The position numbers were made by a program, and so were the translations under genes. The notes under the pieces were generated by a model, which was given only the letters and a program-made list of their open reading frames with translations, was not told where the DNA came from and did no database searches. This document shows positions 27,037 through 36,053 of a DNA stretch of 64,000 bases, one piece after another. This stretch comes from Parabacteroides sp. PM6-13 (lineage in GTDB: Bacteria > Bacteroidota > Bacteroidia > Bacteroidales > Tannerellaceae), in NCBI RefSeq assembly GCF_029892605.1, contig NZ_JARXWF010000006.1:1-64000 (forward strand), given 5' to 3'. Position 1 is the first letter of the stretch; every line of letters begins with the position of its first letter.

Positions 27037-27111
27037 TAAATTATGGTTGCTTCACGCCTTCGGCTAAGCGATCTTCAATTCATCATTCTTCATTCATAAT
27101 TCATCATTATC

Positions 27112-28368
27112 ATGTTAAAGATTTATATCAAACAAGCATTTCAACTCTGCAAAGAGAACCCTTTGGTCAGCACCATATCCATCATCGGGAGCGCCATCTC
27201 TATCGCGATGATCATGGTCGTTGTATTAGTTTTTCAGATCCGCTATGCCAATTTCCCACCGGAAGATAAACGCGACCGGATGATGTATGTAAGCGGAACA
27301 GTGGCTGCTTCACAGAATGAAACCAATAGAGGAAATATGTCGGTCGAGGTAGTCAAGGAGTGTTTCTACGCCTTGCAGACACCGGAAGCCGTTAGCGCAT
27401 CTTATAAAATGCTCCGCCCGATCTCTCTTCCGGGCAAACGGCTCTACAAAGAATATGTGATTTCGTTGACCGATCCGGCCTTTTGGAAGATATTCTCTTT
27501 TCGCTTCGTCGAAGGAAAGCCTTTTACAGAGGCTGATTTCCAGTCGGGCATACGTACCGCCGTCGTCAGCGAAGAATTGGCACGGGATCTTTTTGGCACA
27601 ACGGCTGTGGTCGGCAAAACGATCATATCAGACTTCCTGACATTCACCATCTGTGGAGTCGTGCGCGATGTCAGCCTGGCTGCCTCCGACGCTTACGCGG
27701 ATATGTGGATCCCCTACACCACCGATGAGAGCGGGCTTCAGACATCGAAACACGAAGGCATAAGCGGGGTACTCAGTGTGAAGATACTGGCGCATAAACA
27801 AAAAGATTTCAACGCCATCCGGGAAGAGCTTACCAAAAAAACAGCACAATACAACGAAACAAAAAAGAATTACACGGTCAATTTCCTCCAGAATCCGATC
27901 ACCCGCTTAGACGTAGCCATGGGTTCCCATGGTTTCAAAAAGGCAAATGCAAAGGATTTTCTGCTGAGTACGGGTGGTATCCTGCTTTTCCTGATCCTGA
28001 TACCGGCATTCAACCTGACCGGGGTAGCACAATCGTCGGTGCAGCAACGCCATGCCGAAGTAGGCGTCAGAAAGGCTTTTGGGGCAACAGGTGGCAAAAT
28101 CATCCACCAGGTCATTTATGAGAATCTGATCACCACGCTGACCGGTGGCGTGATAGGCTTCTTCCTCTCTTTCCTACTGCTCTATCTCTTCCGCAGTTTT
28201 CTCCTGGATAGTAGTCCGGCATTAAATACCAGTATGTTGTTCAAGCCATTTACCTTTGTTGTTGCGCTGTTGTTTGTCTTATTATTAAACCTGCTAAGCG
28301 CCATCATTCCGGCAGTTCGCATTTCGCGCCTGTCGACTGTAGATGCCTTACGAGATGATACGGTATAA
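27112..28368 (+). CDS. MacB/FtsX-type ABC transporter permease
   Basis: This 418-residue protein has an N-terminal transmembrane helix (about 20-43), a large MacB-type periplasmic core domain (about 45-280) and three C-terminal helices of the FtsX domain (GILLFLILIPAFNLTGVAQS, then QRHAEVGVRKAFGATGGKII, a typical cytoplasmic coupling motif). It works with the ATPase at 29704. The 75-nt gap before it is filled with ATTCAT-type repeats. It is most similar in layout to the permease at 30465 (shared AYADMWIPYT/SYADLWVPFT motif). Confidence 0.88.
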   Translation: MLKIYIKQAFQLCKENPLVSTISIIGSAISIAMIMVVVLVFQIRYANFPPEDKRDRMMYVSGTVAASQNETNRGNMSVEVVKECFYALQTPEAVSASYKMLRPISLPGKRLYKEYVISLTDPAFWKIFSFRFVEGKPFTEADFQSGIRTAVVSEELARDLFGTTAVVGKTIISDFLTFTICGVVRDVSLAASDAYADMWIPYTTDESGLQTSKHEGISGVLSVKILAHKQKDFNAIREELTKKTAQYNETKKNYTVNFLQNPITRLDVAMGSHGFKKANAKDFLLSTGGILLFLILIPAFNLTGVAQSSVQQRHAEVGVRKAFGATGGKIIHQVIYENLITTLTGGVIGFFLSFLLLYLFRSFLLDSSPALNTSMLFKPFTFVVALLFVLLLNLLSAIIPAVRISRLSTVDALRDDTV

Positions 28369-28407
28369 TCAAAAAAAGAGTCTAATCACCCTAATCAGAA
28401 AGAAACG

Positions 28408-29673
28408 ATGTTCAAACAAATAATAAAAATAATCTGGAAGCAACGCCGTTCAAACGGCTGGATCTTCATGGAGCTGTTAATGGTAGCTGCTGTACTCTGG
28501 TATGTAGCCGATATGTTATGGATCGATACACGTGTCTACAACCAACCACTGGGATATGATATAGAGAATTGCTGGCGATTGAAGCTCTACGATTTGAATA
28601 GTAACGCGCCTGGCTTCGTCAACGAAGAGGATCGCACCACCACCGAAACGGAGGATCTGATAGCATTGATGGAGAATATCCGTCGTGAAACGGAAGTGGA
28701 AAACGTATGCGCCGCTTTCTATTCACATCCTTATTCCTGGGGTAATTCCTGGAACTCGCTCGAGCCGGTGGAGGGTGATACTGCCACAGCCCGCACCCGC
28801 TCGTATCAGACACGCCGGGTGACACCGGAATTTTTCGATGTTTTCCGTGTGAAAGACAAACATGGCAACGCCATCACCCCTCAACTCCCGCCCGGTGAAC
28901 ACTGCTATGTGATCTCGGAAGATATGGAAGAGCAGTTCTTTGAAGGCAAAGAGGGCAAAGGGCAACGAGTAAGGAATAACAACCAAAGCAATTCGATCCT
29001 GGTGGCCGCTGTCAGCACACCGATACGTGCCTCCGATTATGAAATAAGCGATCCCTGCTTCTTCGATGTGATGGTTGGCTCACAACTGGAAACGATGGTG
29101 AATAGTTTTAACGCCAGCAGCGCGGAGGTTTGCCTCCGTATGAAACGCGCCATGACGCTGGAAGAGATGTATCTCTTTCTCGAATCCATGGGTGAACGGT
29201 TGACGGTCAACAATATCTATGTGTATGGAGCCTATTCCATTGCTCACCAACGCAAGGAGGTTATCAGCTATTATCAGAACGAAAGCCGTACCAAGATAGC
29301 CTTGATGGGCTTTATGCTGGTCAATGTCTTCTTTGGTATTATTGGTACCTTCTGGCTGCGCACCCAGCATCGCCGGGGAGAGATCGGATTACGTATAGCA
29401 ATGGGTTCTACCACAAGCGGCATTTCCCGCTTTATGAACCTGGAGAGTCTGTCTCTACTGCTTCTCACCCTCCCTTTCATCCTGTTATTTGTCGGGAATA
29501 TGGCTTTCCTCGATATCATTGAAAGTGGACGTATCCCTATTGGTTGGGAGCGTATCCTGCCGGTAGTCTTCGCGACTTACCTATTGTTGGCCATCATTAT
29601 CTGGCTGGGCATCCGTATTCCTGCCCGAAAAGCAGCCTCCCTGCCTCCGGCAGAGGCATTACGTCACGAATAA
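28408..29673 (+). CDS. MacB/FtsX-type ABC transporter permease
   Basis: This 421-residue permease has one N-terminal helix (about 20-38), a periplasmic core domain, and a C-terminal FtsX domain (FMLVNVFFGIIGTFWLRTQHRRGEIGLRIAMGST, then PARKAASLPPAEALRHE). The opening IIKIIWKQRRSNGWIFMELL is shared with the permease at 31774, so these two form one subtype and the genes at 27112 and 30465 the other. The pairing suggests two heterodimers served by one ATPase and one adaptor. Confidence 0.87.
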   Translation: MFKQIIKIIWKQRRSNGWIFMELLMVAAVLWYVADMLWIDTRVYNQPLGYDIENCWRLKLYDLNSNAPGFVNEEDRTTTETEDLIALMENIRRETEVENVCAAFYSHPYSWGNSWNSLEPVEGDTATARTRSYQTRRVTPEFFDVFRVKDKHGNAITPQLPPGEHCYVISEDMEEQFFEGKEGKGQRVRNNNQSNSILVAAVSTPIRASDYEISDPCFFDVMVGSQLETMVNSFNASSAEVCLRMKRAMTLEEMYLFLESMGERLTVNNIYVYGAYSIAHQRKEVISYYQNESRTKIALMGFMLVNVFFGIIGTFWLRTQHRRGEIGLRIAMGSTTSGISRFMNLESLSLLLLTLPFILLFVGNMAFLDIIESGRIPIGWERILPVVFATYLLLAIIIWLGIRIPARKAASLPPAEALRHE

Positions 29674-29703
29674 TATATTAACAAACAAGTAAACTATAAG
29701 ATC

Positions 29704-30369
29704 ATGATTAAATTGACAAATCTGGAAAAGATCTACCGTACAAAAGAAATTGAAACGGTCGCGTTGGAGAATGTAAACCTGGAAGTAAAAAAAGGCGAGT
29801 TCCTGAGCATTATGGGACCTTCAGGGTGTGGCAAATCGACCTTGCTGAATATCATCGGCCTGTTGGACACGCCTTCAGGCGGAATCGTAGAGATCAATGG
29901 CATAAACACGATGCAGATGAACGACAAGCAGCAGGCTGCCTTCCGTAACGAACAGTTAGGTTTTGTGTTTCAGAGCTTCCACCTGATCAACTCCCTCAAT
30001 GTTCTCGACAATGTGGAACTCCCCCTACTCTACCGCAAGGTATCCGCCTCGGAGCGCCGGAAAGCGGCACAGGCAGTATTGGAACGCGTCGGGTTGAGCC
30101 ATCGTATGCGTCATTTCCCCACACAGCTCTCCGGAGGACAGTGCCAGCGCGTAGCTATTGCCCGTGCCATCATTGGTAATCCTGAGATCATCCTCGCCGA
30201 TGAGCCGACTGGTAACCTCGACAGTAAGATGGGTATCGAAGTCATGGATATCCTCCACAAACTAAATAAAGAGGATGGCCGCACCATCGTGATGGTAACC
30301 CACAACGAGCAACAAGCCAAACAAACCAGCCGCACCATTCGCTTCTTCGACGGACGGCAGGTGCAGTAA
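29704..30369 (+). CDS. LolD/MacB-type ABC transporter ATP-binding protein
   Basis: This 221-residue ATPase has Walker A GPSGCGKST (residues 38-46), Q-loop region FVFQSFHLINSLNVLDNVELPL, signature LSGGQCQRVAIARA, Walker B IILADEPTGNLD and the H-loop VTHNEQQ. The stand-alone form, fed by four separate permease genes, is the usual Bacteroidales arrangement for MacB-like systems. It sits between the two permease pairs. Cys replaces the usual second Gln after LSGGQ, which is a common conservative variant. Confidence 0.93.
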   Translation: MIKLTNLEKIYRTKEIETVALENVNLEVKKGEFLSIMGPSGCGKSTLLNIIGLLDTPSGGIVEINGINTMQMNDKQQAAFRNEQLGFVFQSFHLINSLNVLDNVELPLLYRKVSASERRKAAQAVLERVGLSHRMRHFPTQLSGGQCQRVAIARAIIGNPEIILADEPTGNLDSKMGIEVMDILHKLNKEDGRTIVMVTHNEQQAKQTSRTIRFFDGRQVQ

Positions 30370-30464
30370 TAAATGGTTAATTATTAATGGTTAATGGTTA
30401 ATTAAAATCAGGAACCGTGTAAAATAATTAACAATTAATAATTAACGATTAACAATTAACAATT
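30370..30464. repeat. AT-rich GGTTAATTATTAAT/ATTAACAATTA repeat
   Basis: The gap between the ATPase and the next permease is made of variants of GGTTAAT(TATTA) on the left and their reverse complement (AATTAACAATTAATAATTAAC) on the right, so it can fold into a long weak hairpin. No promoter box or gene is evident. It splits the operon and may act as an attenuating or mRNA-stability element. Confidence 0.7.
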
Positions 30465-31766
30465 ATGATAAAGGTATATCTCAAACAGGCCTGGCAGTTG
30501 ATGAAGCAAAACCGCTTCTATAGCACAGTCTATATCCTGGGAACAGGGTTGGCTATTTCGCTGGTGATGGTCATTGCCATCGTGTATCATATCAAGACCG
30601 CGGATATGGCTCCGGAGGTGAACCGTCACCGTACGTTAGTGGCCAATACGGCCGTAGCGGAGCATGTCAACGGAAGAGGTACCAACAATGCGTATCTCTC
30701 CTATCATACGATCAAGGAGTGTTTCTATACCTTGAAAACACCCGAATGTGTAGCTGTTGCCGCTCCGGTGGGACTATTGAAGTTTTTCATGGGATCGATC
30801 TTTGCCAATAAAGAGGGAGAGAATGATATGCATGAGGTGTATCTGGGATGTACGGATGCTAACTACTGGAAAGTGTTTCGTTTTTCTTTCCTGGAGGGGA
30901 AGCCTTATAGTGAAGAGGAATTTCAAAGCGGTTATCAGAAAGCCGTGCTTTCCGAGTCGCTGGCGCGGAAGATGTTTGGAAAGAGTGATGTCGTAGGATC
31001 TGTTGTACAGGTGAATGGAACAGACTATATCGTGGGAGGAGTCGTAAAAGATGTATCAACTGCCATGACGGAAAGCTATGCCGATCTATGGGTGCCATTC
31101 ACGACTGTTCCGACATTAGTCAACCTCTCGATGGGAGAGAATCTGGTTGGTTTTTTCACGGCCTATATTCTGGCTAAGAGCCCGTCCGACTTCGATGCGA
31201 TTCGTCAGGAGATCGACCGGAACAAAGAGATAATGAACCAGTCGCAAAAGGAGTATAAACTGAAACTCGGCGAGAACTATCCACCATCGCAAACCATATT
31301 GAGTATTACCAATGTACAGGAAAAGAAGGACTATAAAGATATTATTTTACAATACCTTTTTATCGCCCTGATATTCCTATTGGTTCCTGCCGTTAATCTC
31401 TTAGGACTCACCTCTTCCCGGATGCAGGAGCGTATCGAAGAGTTCGGCGTGCGCAAAGCCTTTGGTGCCAATCGTCCCGTATTGATCAACCAGGTGTTGG
31501 TGGAAAACCTTTTGCTCACCTTGCTGGGAGGCCTTGTCGGATTACTGATCTCTTATATGCTTGTCTGGATGTTTGCCGAGACATTATTCAGCGATTCTTT
31601 TTTCGGGATAGAGGCGCCGGTAACGATTTCACCCACTATGCTTATCAATTTCAGTGTATTCTTCTCTGCTCTCTGCGTCTGTATCTTACTGAATCTTCTC
31701 TCTTCGCTCTTTCCGGTATGGAATGCGTCCCGCAAGCAGATCGTAGAAGCCTTAAACGATAAATAA
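30465..31766 (+). CDS. MacB/FtsX-type ABC transporter permease
   Basis: This 433-residue permease has an N-terminal helix, a periplasmic core and three C-terminal FtsX helices (YLFIALIFLLVPAVNLLGLT, followed by MQERIEEFGVRKAFGANRPV). It is a paralogue of the gene at 27112: both begin with KVYLKQAW/KIYIKQAF and share CFYTLKTPE/CFYALQTPE, EGKPYSEEEFQSG/EGKPFTEADFQSG and SYADLWVPFT/AYADMWIPYT. Fifth gene of the operon. Confidence 0.87.
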   Translation: MIKVYLKQAWQLMKQNRFYSTVYILGTGLAISLVMVIAIVYHIKTADMAPEVNRHRTLVANTAVAEHVNGRGTNNAYLSYHTIKECFYTLKTPECVAVAAPVGLLKFFMGSIFANKEGENDMHEVYLGCTDANYWKVFRFSFLEGKPYSEEEFQSGYQKAVLSESLARKMFGKSDVVGSVVQVNGTDYIVGGVVKDVSTAMTESYADLWVPFTTVPTLVNLSMGENLVGFFTAYILAKSPSDFDAIRQEIDRNKEIMNQSQKEYKLKLGENYPPSQTILSITNVQEKKDYKDIILQYLFIALIFLLVPAVNLLGLTSSRMQERIEEFGVRKAFGANRPVLINQVLVENLLLTLLGGLVGLLISYMLVWMFAETLFSDSFFGIEAPVTISPTMLINFSVFFSALCVCILLNLLSSLFPVWNASRKQIVEALNDK

Positions 31767-31773
31767 CAAAGCC

Positions 31774-33027
31774 ATGATAAAACACCTATTCAAATTGATC
31801 AACAAACAATGGCGCAAAAACGTATGGATTGTGCTGGAATTGTTTTTAGTTATTTCTCTCTTCTGGTATGTGGTTGATTTCTTTTCGGTATTGTTTATCA
31901 ATAGCCGTACTCCGGTCGGTTTCGATATTGAGAACACCTATAAAATAAATATGGGGGTGTACTCTCCGAATAGTAATAACTACACGCAGCATGAAGCAGG
32001 GAGTCATGAGCCGGCAGAGAATTTCTTGCGTATCATCGAGCGAATACGACAGCACCCGGAGGTCGAAGTGGTAAGCCTTGGACATTTACATTATCCCTAT
32101 TGTCTGTCCAGCAGTAATACGAATTATAAATTGGACAGTGTTATTATCAGCACCCAGATCCTATCGGTCACACCCGAATACTTTGATGTGTTCAGGGTGA
32201 AACTATCGAAAAGCAATGATAAAACATATATAGAAAACGCGCTTCGGGAGGGGTTGATCATCTCAAAAACGATTAATGATGAATTATCTCCGGATGTTTC
32301 GCTGATCGGCAAAACGATCTTTAAATACGATGACACGCCGACCTTTGTCTCCGAGGTAACAAACCCTATCAAAAGACACGAATACAGCGTGCCAACCAAT
32401 TACATATTCATCCCCTTCGAAGAAAAATCTCTTTTCGGGAAAAACGAACAGGAGATATGGGAAAATGTGGATATCTGTATCCGGGCACGTTCGGGCAAAT
32501 CCGCACAAAACTTCCCGGCATCGTTCAAGAAAGAAATGAAAAACGAATTGGGCATCGGCAACTTCTTTTTGGCTGACATCGTGCCGATGGACAATTTGCG
32601 GAAAGAGATATTTAAAATGGAGAGTATTTACAAATCCATTCAATACCGTAGCGCTTTCACGGTCTTTTTCTTAGTAAACATTTTCTTAGGTATTATCGCC
32701 ACCTTCTGGTTGCGCATCGAAAAGAGAAAAGGAGAAATCGGTATACGCATAGCGATCGGTTCAACGCGAAATCAGATACAGGTGCAAATGCTTATGGAAA
32801 GCTTTATTCTTATGCTGATCGCACTTATACCGGCCATCATCGTTTGGGTGAATATCGTGCGATCTGATTTGCTTTCAACAACCTATCTCCCTGTTACGTC
32901 GGAAAGAATCGCAATAAATACGGTAATCACCTTAGTGTTAGTCATTATCGCCATCGTGGCCGGCACATGGTATCCGGCTCAGCGCTCAGCCAAAACAGAG
33001 GTGGCAGAGGCGTTGCATTATGAATAA
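31774..33027 (+). CDS. MacB/FtsX-type ABC transporter permease
   Basis: This 417-residue permease has the one-plus-three helix layout and C-terminal FtsX motif FFLVNIFLGIIATFWLRIEKRKGEIGIRIAIGS, ending PAQRSAKTEVAEALHYE. It is a paralogue of the gene at 28408 and starts 7 nt after the preceding permease. It ends the operon; the Maf gene converges on it, 10 nt away. Confidence 0.87.
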   Translation: MIKHLFKLINKQWRKNVWIVLELFLVISLFWYVVDFFSVLFINSRTPVGFDIENTYKINMGVYSPNSNNYTQHEAGSHEPAENFLRIIERIRQHPEVEVVSLGHLHYPYCLSSSNTNYKLDSVIISTQILSVTPEYFDVFRVKLSKSNDKTYIENALREGLIISKTINDELSPDVSLIGKTIFKYDDTPTFVSEVTNPIKRHEYSVPTNYIFIPFEEKSLFGKNEQEIWENVDICIRARSGKSAQNFPASFKKEMKNELGIGNFFLADIVPMDNLRKEIFKMESIYKSIQYRSAFTVFFLVNIFLGIIATFWLRIEKRKGEIGIRIAIGSTRNQIQVQMLMESFILMLIALIPAIIVWVNIVRSDLLSTTYLPVTSERIAINTVITLVLVIIAIVAGTWYPAQRSAKTEVAEALHYE

Positions 33028-33037
33028 AAGAGAACAA

Positions 33038-33652
33038 TCAGAAGTTTTTCAACTCCTGATACAACCGTTGTATAGGCAGTCCCATCACATTATAGAAAGA
33101 GCCCTGGATCGCTTCGACAGCGATATAGCCAATCCATTCCTGTATGCCATAAGCACCGGCTTTGTCGTAAGGGCGGTAGTTGTCGACGTAATAGGTGATC
33201 TCTTCTTCGGTCAGGGTTCCGAAACGGACGGCTGAAGTGACAGAGAAAGTGAGTTGTTTTTCGCGGGTGTAGACACAGACGCCTGTTATCACCTCGTGCT
33301 GACGACCGGAGAGCTCACCTAACATACGGATCGCATCCTCCCTGTCTGTCGGCTTGCCCAGGATCTTGCCGCCGAGGGAAACAATGGTATCTGCCGTGAT
33401 CAACAGTTCTTCATCCGCCAATGTGGGGAGATAAGCCTCCGCCTTCTTTTGGGCGACATACCCGGCAATGGCTTCGACCGGCATCTCTTCCGGATACGAC
33501 TCGTCGATATCGGGAATAATACGAACCTCAAAATCCAGATTCAACCCACCCAATAATTCTTTGCGGCGGGGAGAATTGGAGGCTAATATGATTTTATATT
33601 TGCTGAGATTAGGAAGTAGATTCATATGTTTATTCTTAAAAAGGTCTACCAT
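33038..33652 (-). CDS. maf: Maf family nucleotide pyrophosphatase
   Basis: This Maf/ham1-fold protein hydrolyses non-canonical or canonical nucleoside triphosphates (dTTP/UTP type in characterised relatives). Motifs are [40 protein letters not shown] and the C-terminal [32 protein letters not shown]. The first ATG (33652) overlaps the upstream stop by 7 nt; an ATG at 33625 (giving 195 residues, [10 protein letters not shown]) fits the family length better. It belongs to a four-gene minus-strand operon with the nitroreductase, DUF2520 and KdsC-like genes. Confidence 0.9.
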   Translation of the reverse strand: MVDLFKNKHMNLLPNLSKYKIILASNSPRRKELLGGLNLDFEVRIIPDIDESYPEEMPVEAIAGYVAQKKAEAYLPTLADEELLITADTIVSLGGKILGKPTDREDAIRMLGELSGRQHEVITGVCVYTREKQLTFSVTSAVRFGTLTEEEITYYVDNYRPYDKAGAYGIQEWIGYIAVEAIQGSFYNVMGLPIQRLYQELKNF

Positions 33653-34167
33653 CCGAAGGCTTCGTCACACATCCATACTCCTTGTGCTTTCATGGTCTGT
33701 TCAATAATATCACGGGCTACCCCTTCCCCACCCTTACGCGGAGATATATACTTTGCGACTGCCTTGATTTCAGGCGCCGCATCCGAAGGACAAACAGGCA
33801 AACCCACCCGGTTCATCACCTCGTAGTCCGGAATATCATCGCCCACATACACCAACTCTTCGGGCGACACACCGGTCTTTTGGAGCAGATCCTCAAAGTC
33901 ATTCATTTTGATAGCGCTACGCATATAAATGTGTTCAATGCCCAAACGCTCGAAACGGACGCGCACCGAATCGGTATATCCGCCGGTAATGATGCCGACA
34001 ACATAGCCTTTTTTGACAGCCAGTTGCATGGCATAGCCATCTTTTATATTCACCGTACGCATAGGATCCCCATTGGGATGTAAAGGAATGATATCCGATG
34101 ACAAGACTCCGTCGACATCGAAGACAAAGCCTTTTATCTTTTTCAAATCAAAGTTGATACTACTCAT
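33646..34167 (-). CDS. kdsC: KdsC-like 3-deoxy-D-manno-octulosonate 8-phosphate phosphatase
   Basis: This 173-residue cap-less HAD phosphatase has motif [14 protein letters not shown], motif II GIITGG and motif [14 protein letters not shown], with the C-terminal [13 protein letters not shown] typical of KdsC. It removes phosphate from Kdo-8-P to make Kdo for lipopolysaccharide. The start overlaps the DUF2520 stop by 8 nt, indicating translational coupling. The Kdo transferase waaA lies 8 kb away on the other strand. Confidence 0.88.
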   Translation of the reverse strand: MSSINFDLKKIKGFVFDVDGVLSSDIIPLHPNGDPMRTVNIKDGYAMQLAVKKGYVVGIITGGYTDSVRVRFERLGIEHIYMRSAIKMNDFEDLLQKTGVSPEELVYVGDDIPDYEVMNRVGLPVCPSDAAPEIKAVAKYISPRKGGEGVARDIIEQTMKAQGVWMCDEAFGW

Positions 34168-34927
34168 GTGTCGATTCTTTATGTATATTCCGGCTGAGCA
34201 AGCGGTATATCTCTTTCATAGCATCCTCTTTCAGCTGGTTTATCTGTTTTTCCATGATGTTTTCATCGTAACGCACTGCCGGTCCGGTCTGTGCCAACAG
34301 CGGCGGCATATTTTCGATCTTAGCGGCCGTCTCTTCAATCAACGGAAGAAGCAGTTTGTAGGAGATTCCTTCTTCTTCCAGTATTTTGGCCGCAAGTGTG
34401 TACATGTGATTGGTGAAATTGCAGGCAAACACGGCAGCCAGATGCACCGTTTTCCGCTTTTCGGAAGAGAGAAATTCGACATGTCCGGAAAGGGCTCCGG
34501 CCAGGTTCTGCAGGAAACGTCCGTCTTCCTCCCGGGCGGCTTCCAACAGGATGGGAATCTGATCGAAAGAGACCGCTTTTCCTTTGCTGAATGTCTGCAA
34601 TGGATAGAACACCCCGTAGCGTTTTGTGTAAGGGGTAAATATATCCATCGGCACACTGCCTGCCGTATGCAGCCAAAGCCCGCCGTTTGGTTTCATCGCT
34701 TTCAAAACCTCTTCCAACACGGCGTCGCGAACGGAAAAGAGATATACATCCGCATCCTCCTCCACCTCCGCGAGGGAAGAGGTCCAGGCAGCGTTCAACT
34801 GCTCGGCTAACGCGGAGGCATGCTCCGGCGTGGGGCTATACACTTGGCTGATGGTCATGCCTACCCGATGCATTTCCAGCGAAAGACGGGTGGCTAAATT
34901 GCCTGAACCGATAAATACAATCTTCAT
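34160..34927 (-). CDS. DUF2520 / Rossmann-like NAD(P)-binding protein
   Basis: This 255-residue protein starts [20 protein letters not shown], an NAD(P)-binding Rossmann motif, followed by a 6-phosphogluconate-dehydrogenase-like helical C-terminal half with [13 protein letters not shown], the hallmark of the Rossmann/DUF2520 pair. The frame stays open to 35038, but that extension overlaps the nitroreductase gene; the ATG at 34927, directly after the nitroreductase stop, is the sensible start. The reaction is unknown; relatives are annotated as oxidoreductases. Confidence 0.85.
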   Translation of the reverse strand: MKIVFIGSGNLATRLSLEMHRVGMTISQVYSPTPEHASALAEQLNAAWTSSLAEVEEDADVYLFSVRDAVLEEVLKAMKPNGGLWLHTAGSVPMDIFTPYTKRYGVFYPLQTFSKGKAVSFDQIPILLEAAREEDGRFLQNLAGALSGHVEFLSSEKRKTVHLAAVFACNFTNHMYTLAAKILEEEGISYKLLLPLIEETAAKIENMPPLLAQTGPAVRYDENIMEKQINQLKEDAMKEIYRLLSRNIHKESTHE

Positions 34928-34928
34928 C

Positions 34929-35465
34929 TTATTCGGCAGGATAGGTTCCGATATGTATCTTTTCCCATTGCAGTTTCTCTTCGTCGAAAGGCTTCCGCTC
35001 CTGGGCTTTATGGCCAAAGGCAATGATAGATAACACATCGAGCTGATAAGGAATATTCAGTAAGGCACGCACATACTCATTGGCATCGGTCTCTTCCGCC
35101 GTTACCCGGTTGCGAATCTGGCACCAACAACTACCCAATCCCAACTCTTCCGCCTGCAACTGCATATAAATGGAGGCAATAGCCGTATCTTCTATCCACA
35201 CATCGCTTTCCATCACATTGCCTAATACAACGACCGCCAGCGCGCAACCCTCCAGAAAAGCCGCGCCATGCTCCTTGCATCCGGCCAGGCGTTGCAACAT
35301 CGCTTTATCCTCTACCACAATAAACTGCCAGGGATTCTTACGCTTGGATGCCGGCGCCATCAGGGCTGCTTTCAATATGCTTTCCACCTCTTCGGGTTTC
35401 AATAATTCGTCGGTAAACTGCCGAATACTTCTCCGCTGCTTTATCAGCGATGCAAAACTTTCCAT
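34929..35465 (-). CDS. nitroreductase family protein
   Basis: This 178-residue FMN-dependent oxidoreductase opens ESFASLIKQRRSIRQFTDELL (FMN-phosphate-binding RRSIR) and contains MAPASKRKNPWQFIVVED, AIASIYMQLQAEELGLGSCW and the C-terminal IAFGHKAQERKPFDEEKL. The ATG at 35465 is chosen because the longer frame would need a TTG start lying inside a -7 box. First gene of the nitroreductase-DUF2520-kdsC-maf operon; physiological substrate unknown. Confidence 0.88.
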   Translation of the reverse strand: MESFASLIKQRRSIRQFTDELLKPEEVESILKAALMAPASKRKNPWQFIVVEDKAMLQRLAGCKEHGAAFLEGCALAVVVLGNVMESDVWIEDTAIASIYMQLQAEELGLGSCWCQIRNRVTAEETDANEYVRALLNIPYQLDVLSIIAFGHKAQERKPFDEEKLQWEKIHIGTYPAE

Positions 35466-35492
35466 CAGATTTATCTTTTTTCGTTTATCAAG

Positions 35493-35500
35493 CAAAGGTA
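35493..35500 (-). promoter_or_regulatory. -7 box of the nitroreductase operon
   Basis: The minus strand reads TACCTTTG (TAnnTTTG) 27 nt before the ATG at 35465. Confidence 0.5.
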
Positions 35501-36053
35501 ATGATTTACCCGCAAATGCCTCTACAACCGCCCAACAAAAAGAGAGAAAAGCCGATTGTCATTTTGATAGCAAAAAGTCGGTTTTGCTTTACAATATGAC
35601 ACGTTAAAAAGTGTTACTCGCCTGACTAATTTTAAATACCCCTACGTTTTTGGAAAAATAGTCGGGCGTTTTTGACAAAATGACAAAAAGGACTTTAAAG
35701 ACATTAAAGACTTTAAAGTCCTTAAAGACCAAGACCGATTTCCGCTGATTTTGGGATTTCTCGGATGTGATTGGTTTGATTAAAAAGATTGCACTGATGG
35801 ATGTGGATCTTCAAGTAGGAAGAGAGGTTCAGGCCCACTGTGGCTTTCAGCCATGAATATACACCCCCACCTTCCCATCTTACTTTACTAAATCTAAGAC
35901 GCTCCTATCTCCTATTTCCTATTTCCTTCAATTCTTCCAAAATCTGAAAACACTCCCCCTTTCTCCCAACCATTTTCGGAGCAAGACAAAAAATATAAAG
36001 CCTTTTATACGCTTCCTTGCTTTTTTTCGTTTATATAGGGTATCAATGTATGT
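35501..36053. other. non-coding gap with short repeats
   Basis: No gene is seen between the nitroreductase operon and the TonB receptor gene. An imperfect hairpin lies at about 35558-35600 (GTCAT...AGCAAAA/TTTTGCT...ATGAC), and inverted and direct copies of GACTTTAAAG/CTTTAAAGTCC at 35690-35730. At 35871-35960 there is a pyrimidine-rich stretch (CACCTTCCCATCTT, later CTTCCAAAATCTGAAAA) that shares words with the right flank of the foldback at 57.16 kb. It is probably a decayed member of the same intergenic repeat family. Confidence 0.6.
35690..35721. repeat. GGACTTTAAAG inverted/direct repeat
   Basis: GGACTTTAAAG (35690-35700) and CTTTAAAGTCC (35711-35721) are exact reverse complements around ACATTAAAGA, with another CTTAAAGACC copy beyond. 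The A/T-rich palindromic word TTTAAA recurs at about 10-11 bp spacing. Confidence 0.65.

Noticed and set aside
34928-35038. 37-codon N-terminal extension of the DUF2520 protein
   Set aside because: It overlaps the nitroreductase gene in another frame, and the Rossmann motif begins directly at the ATG at 34927.
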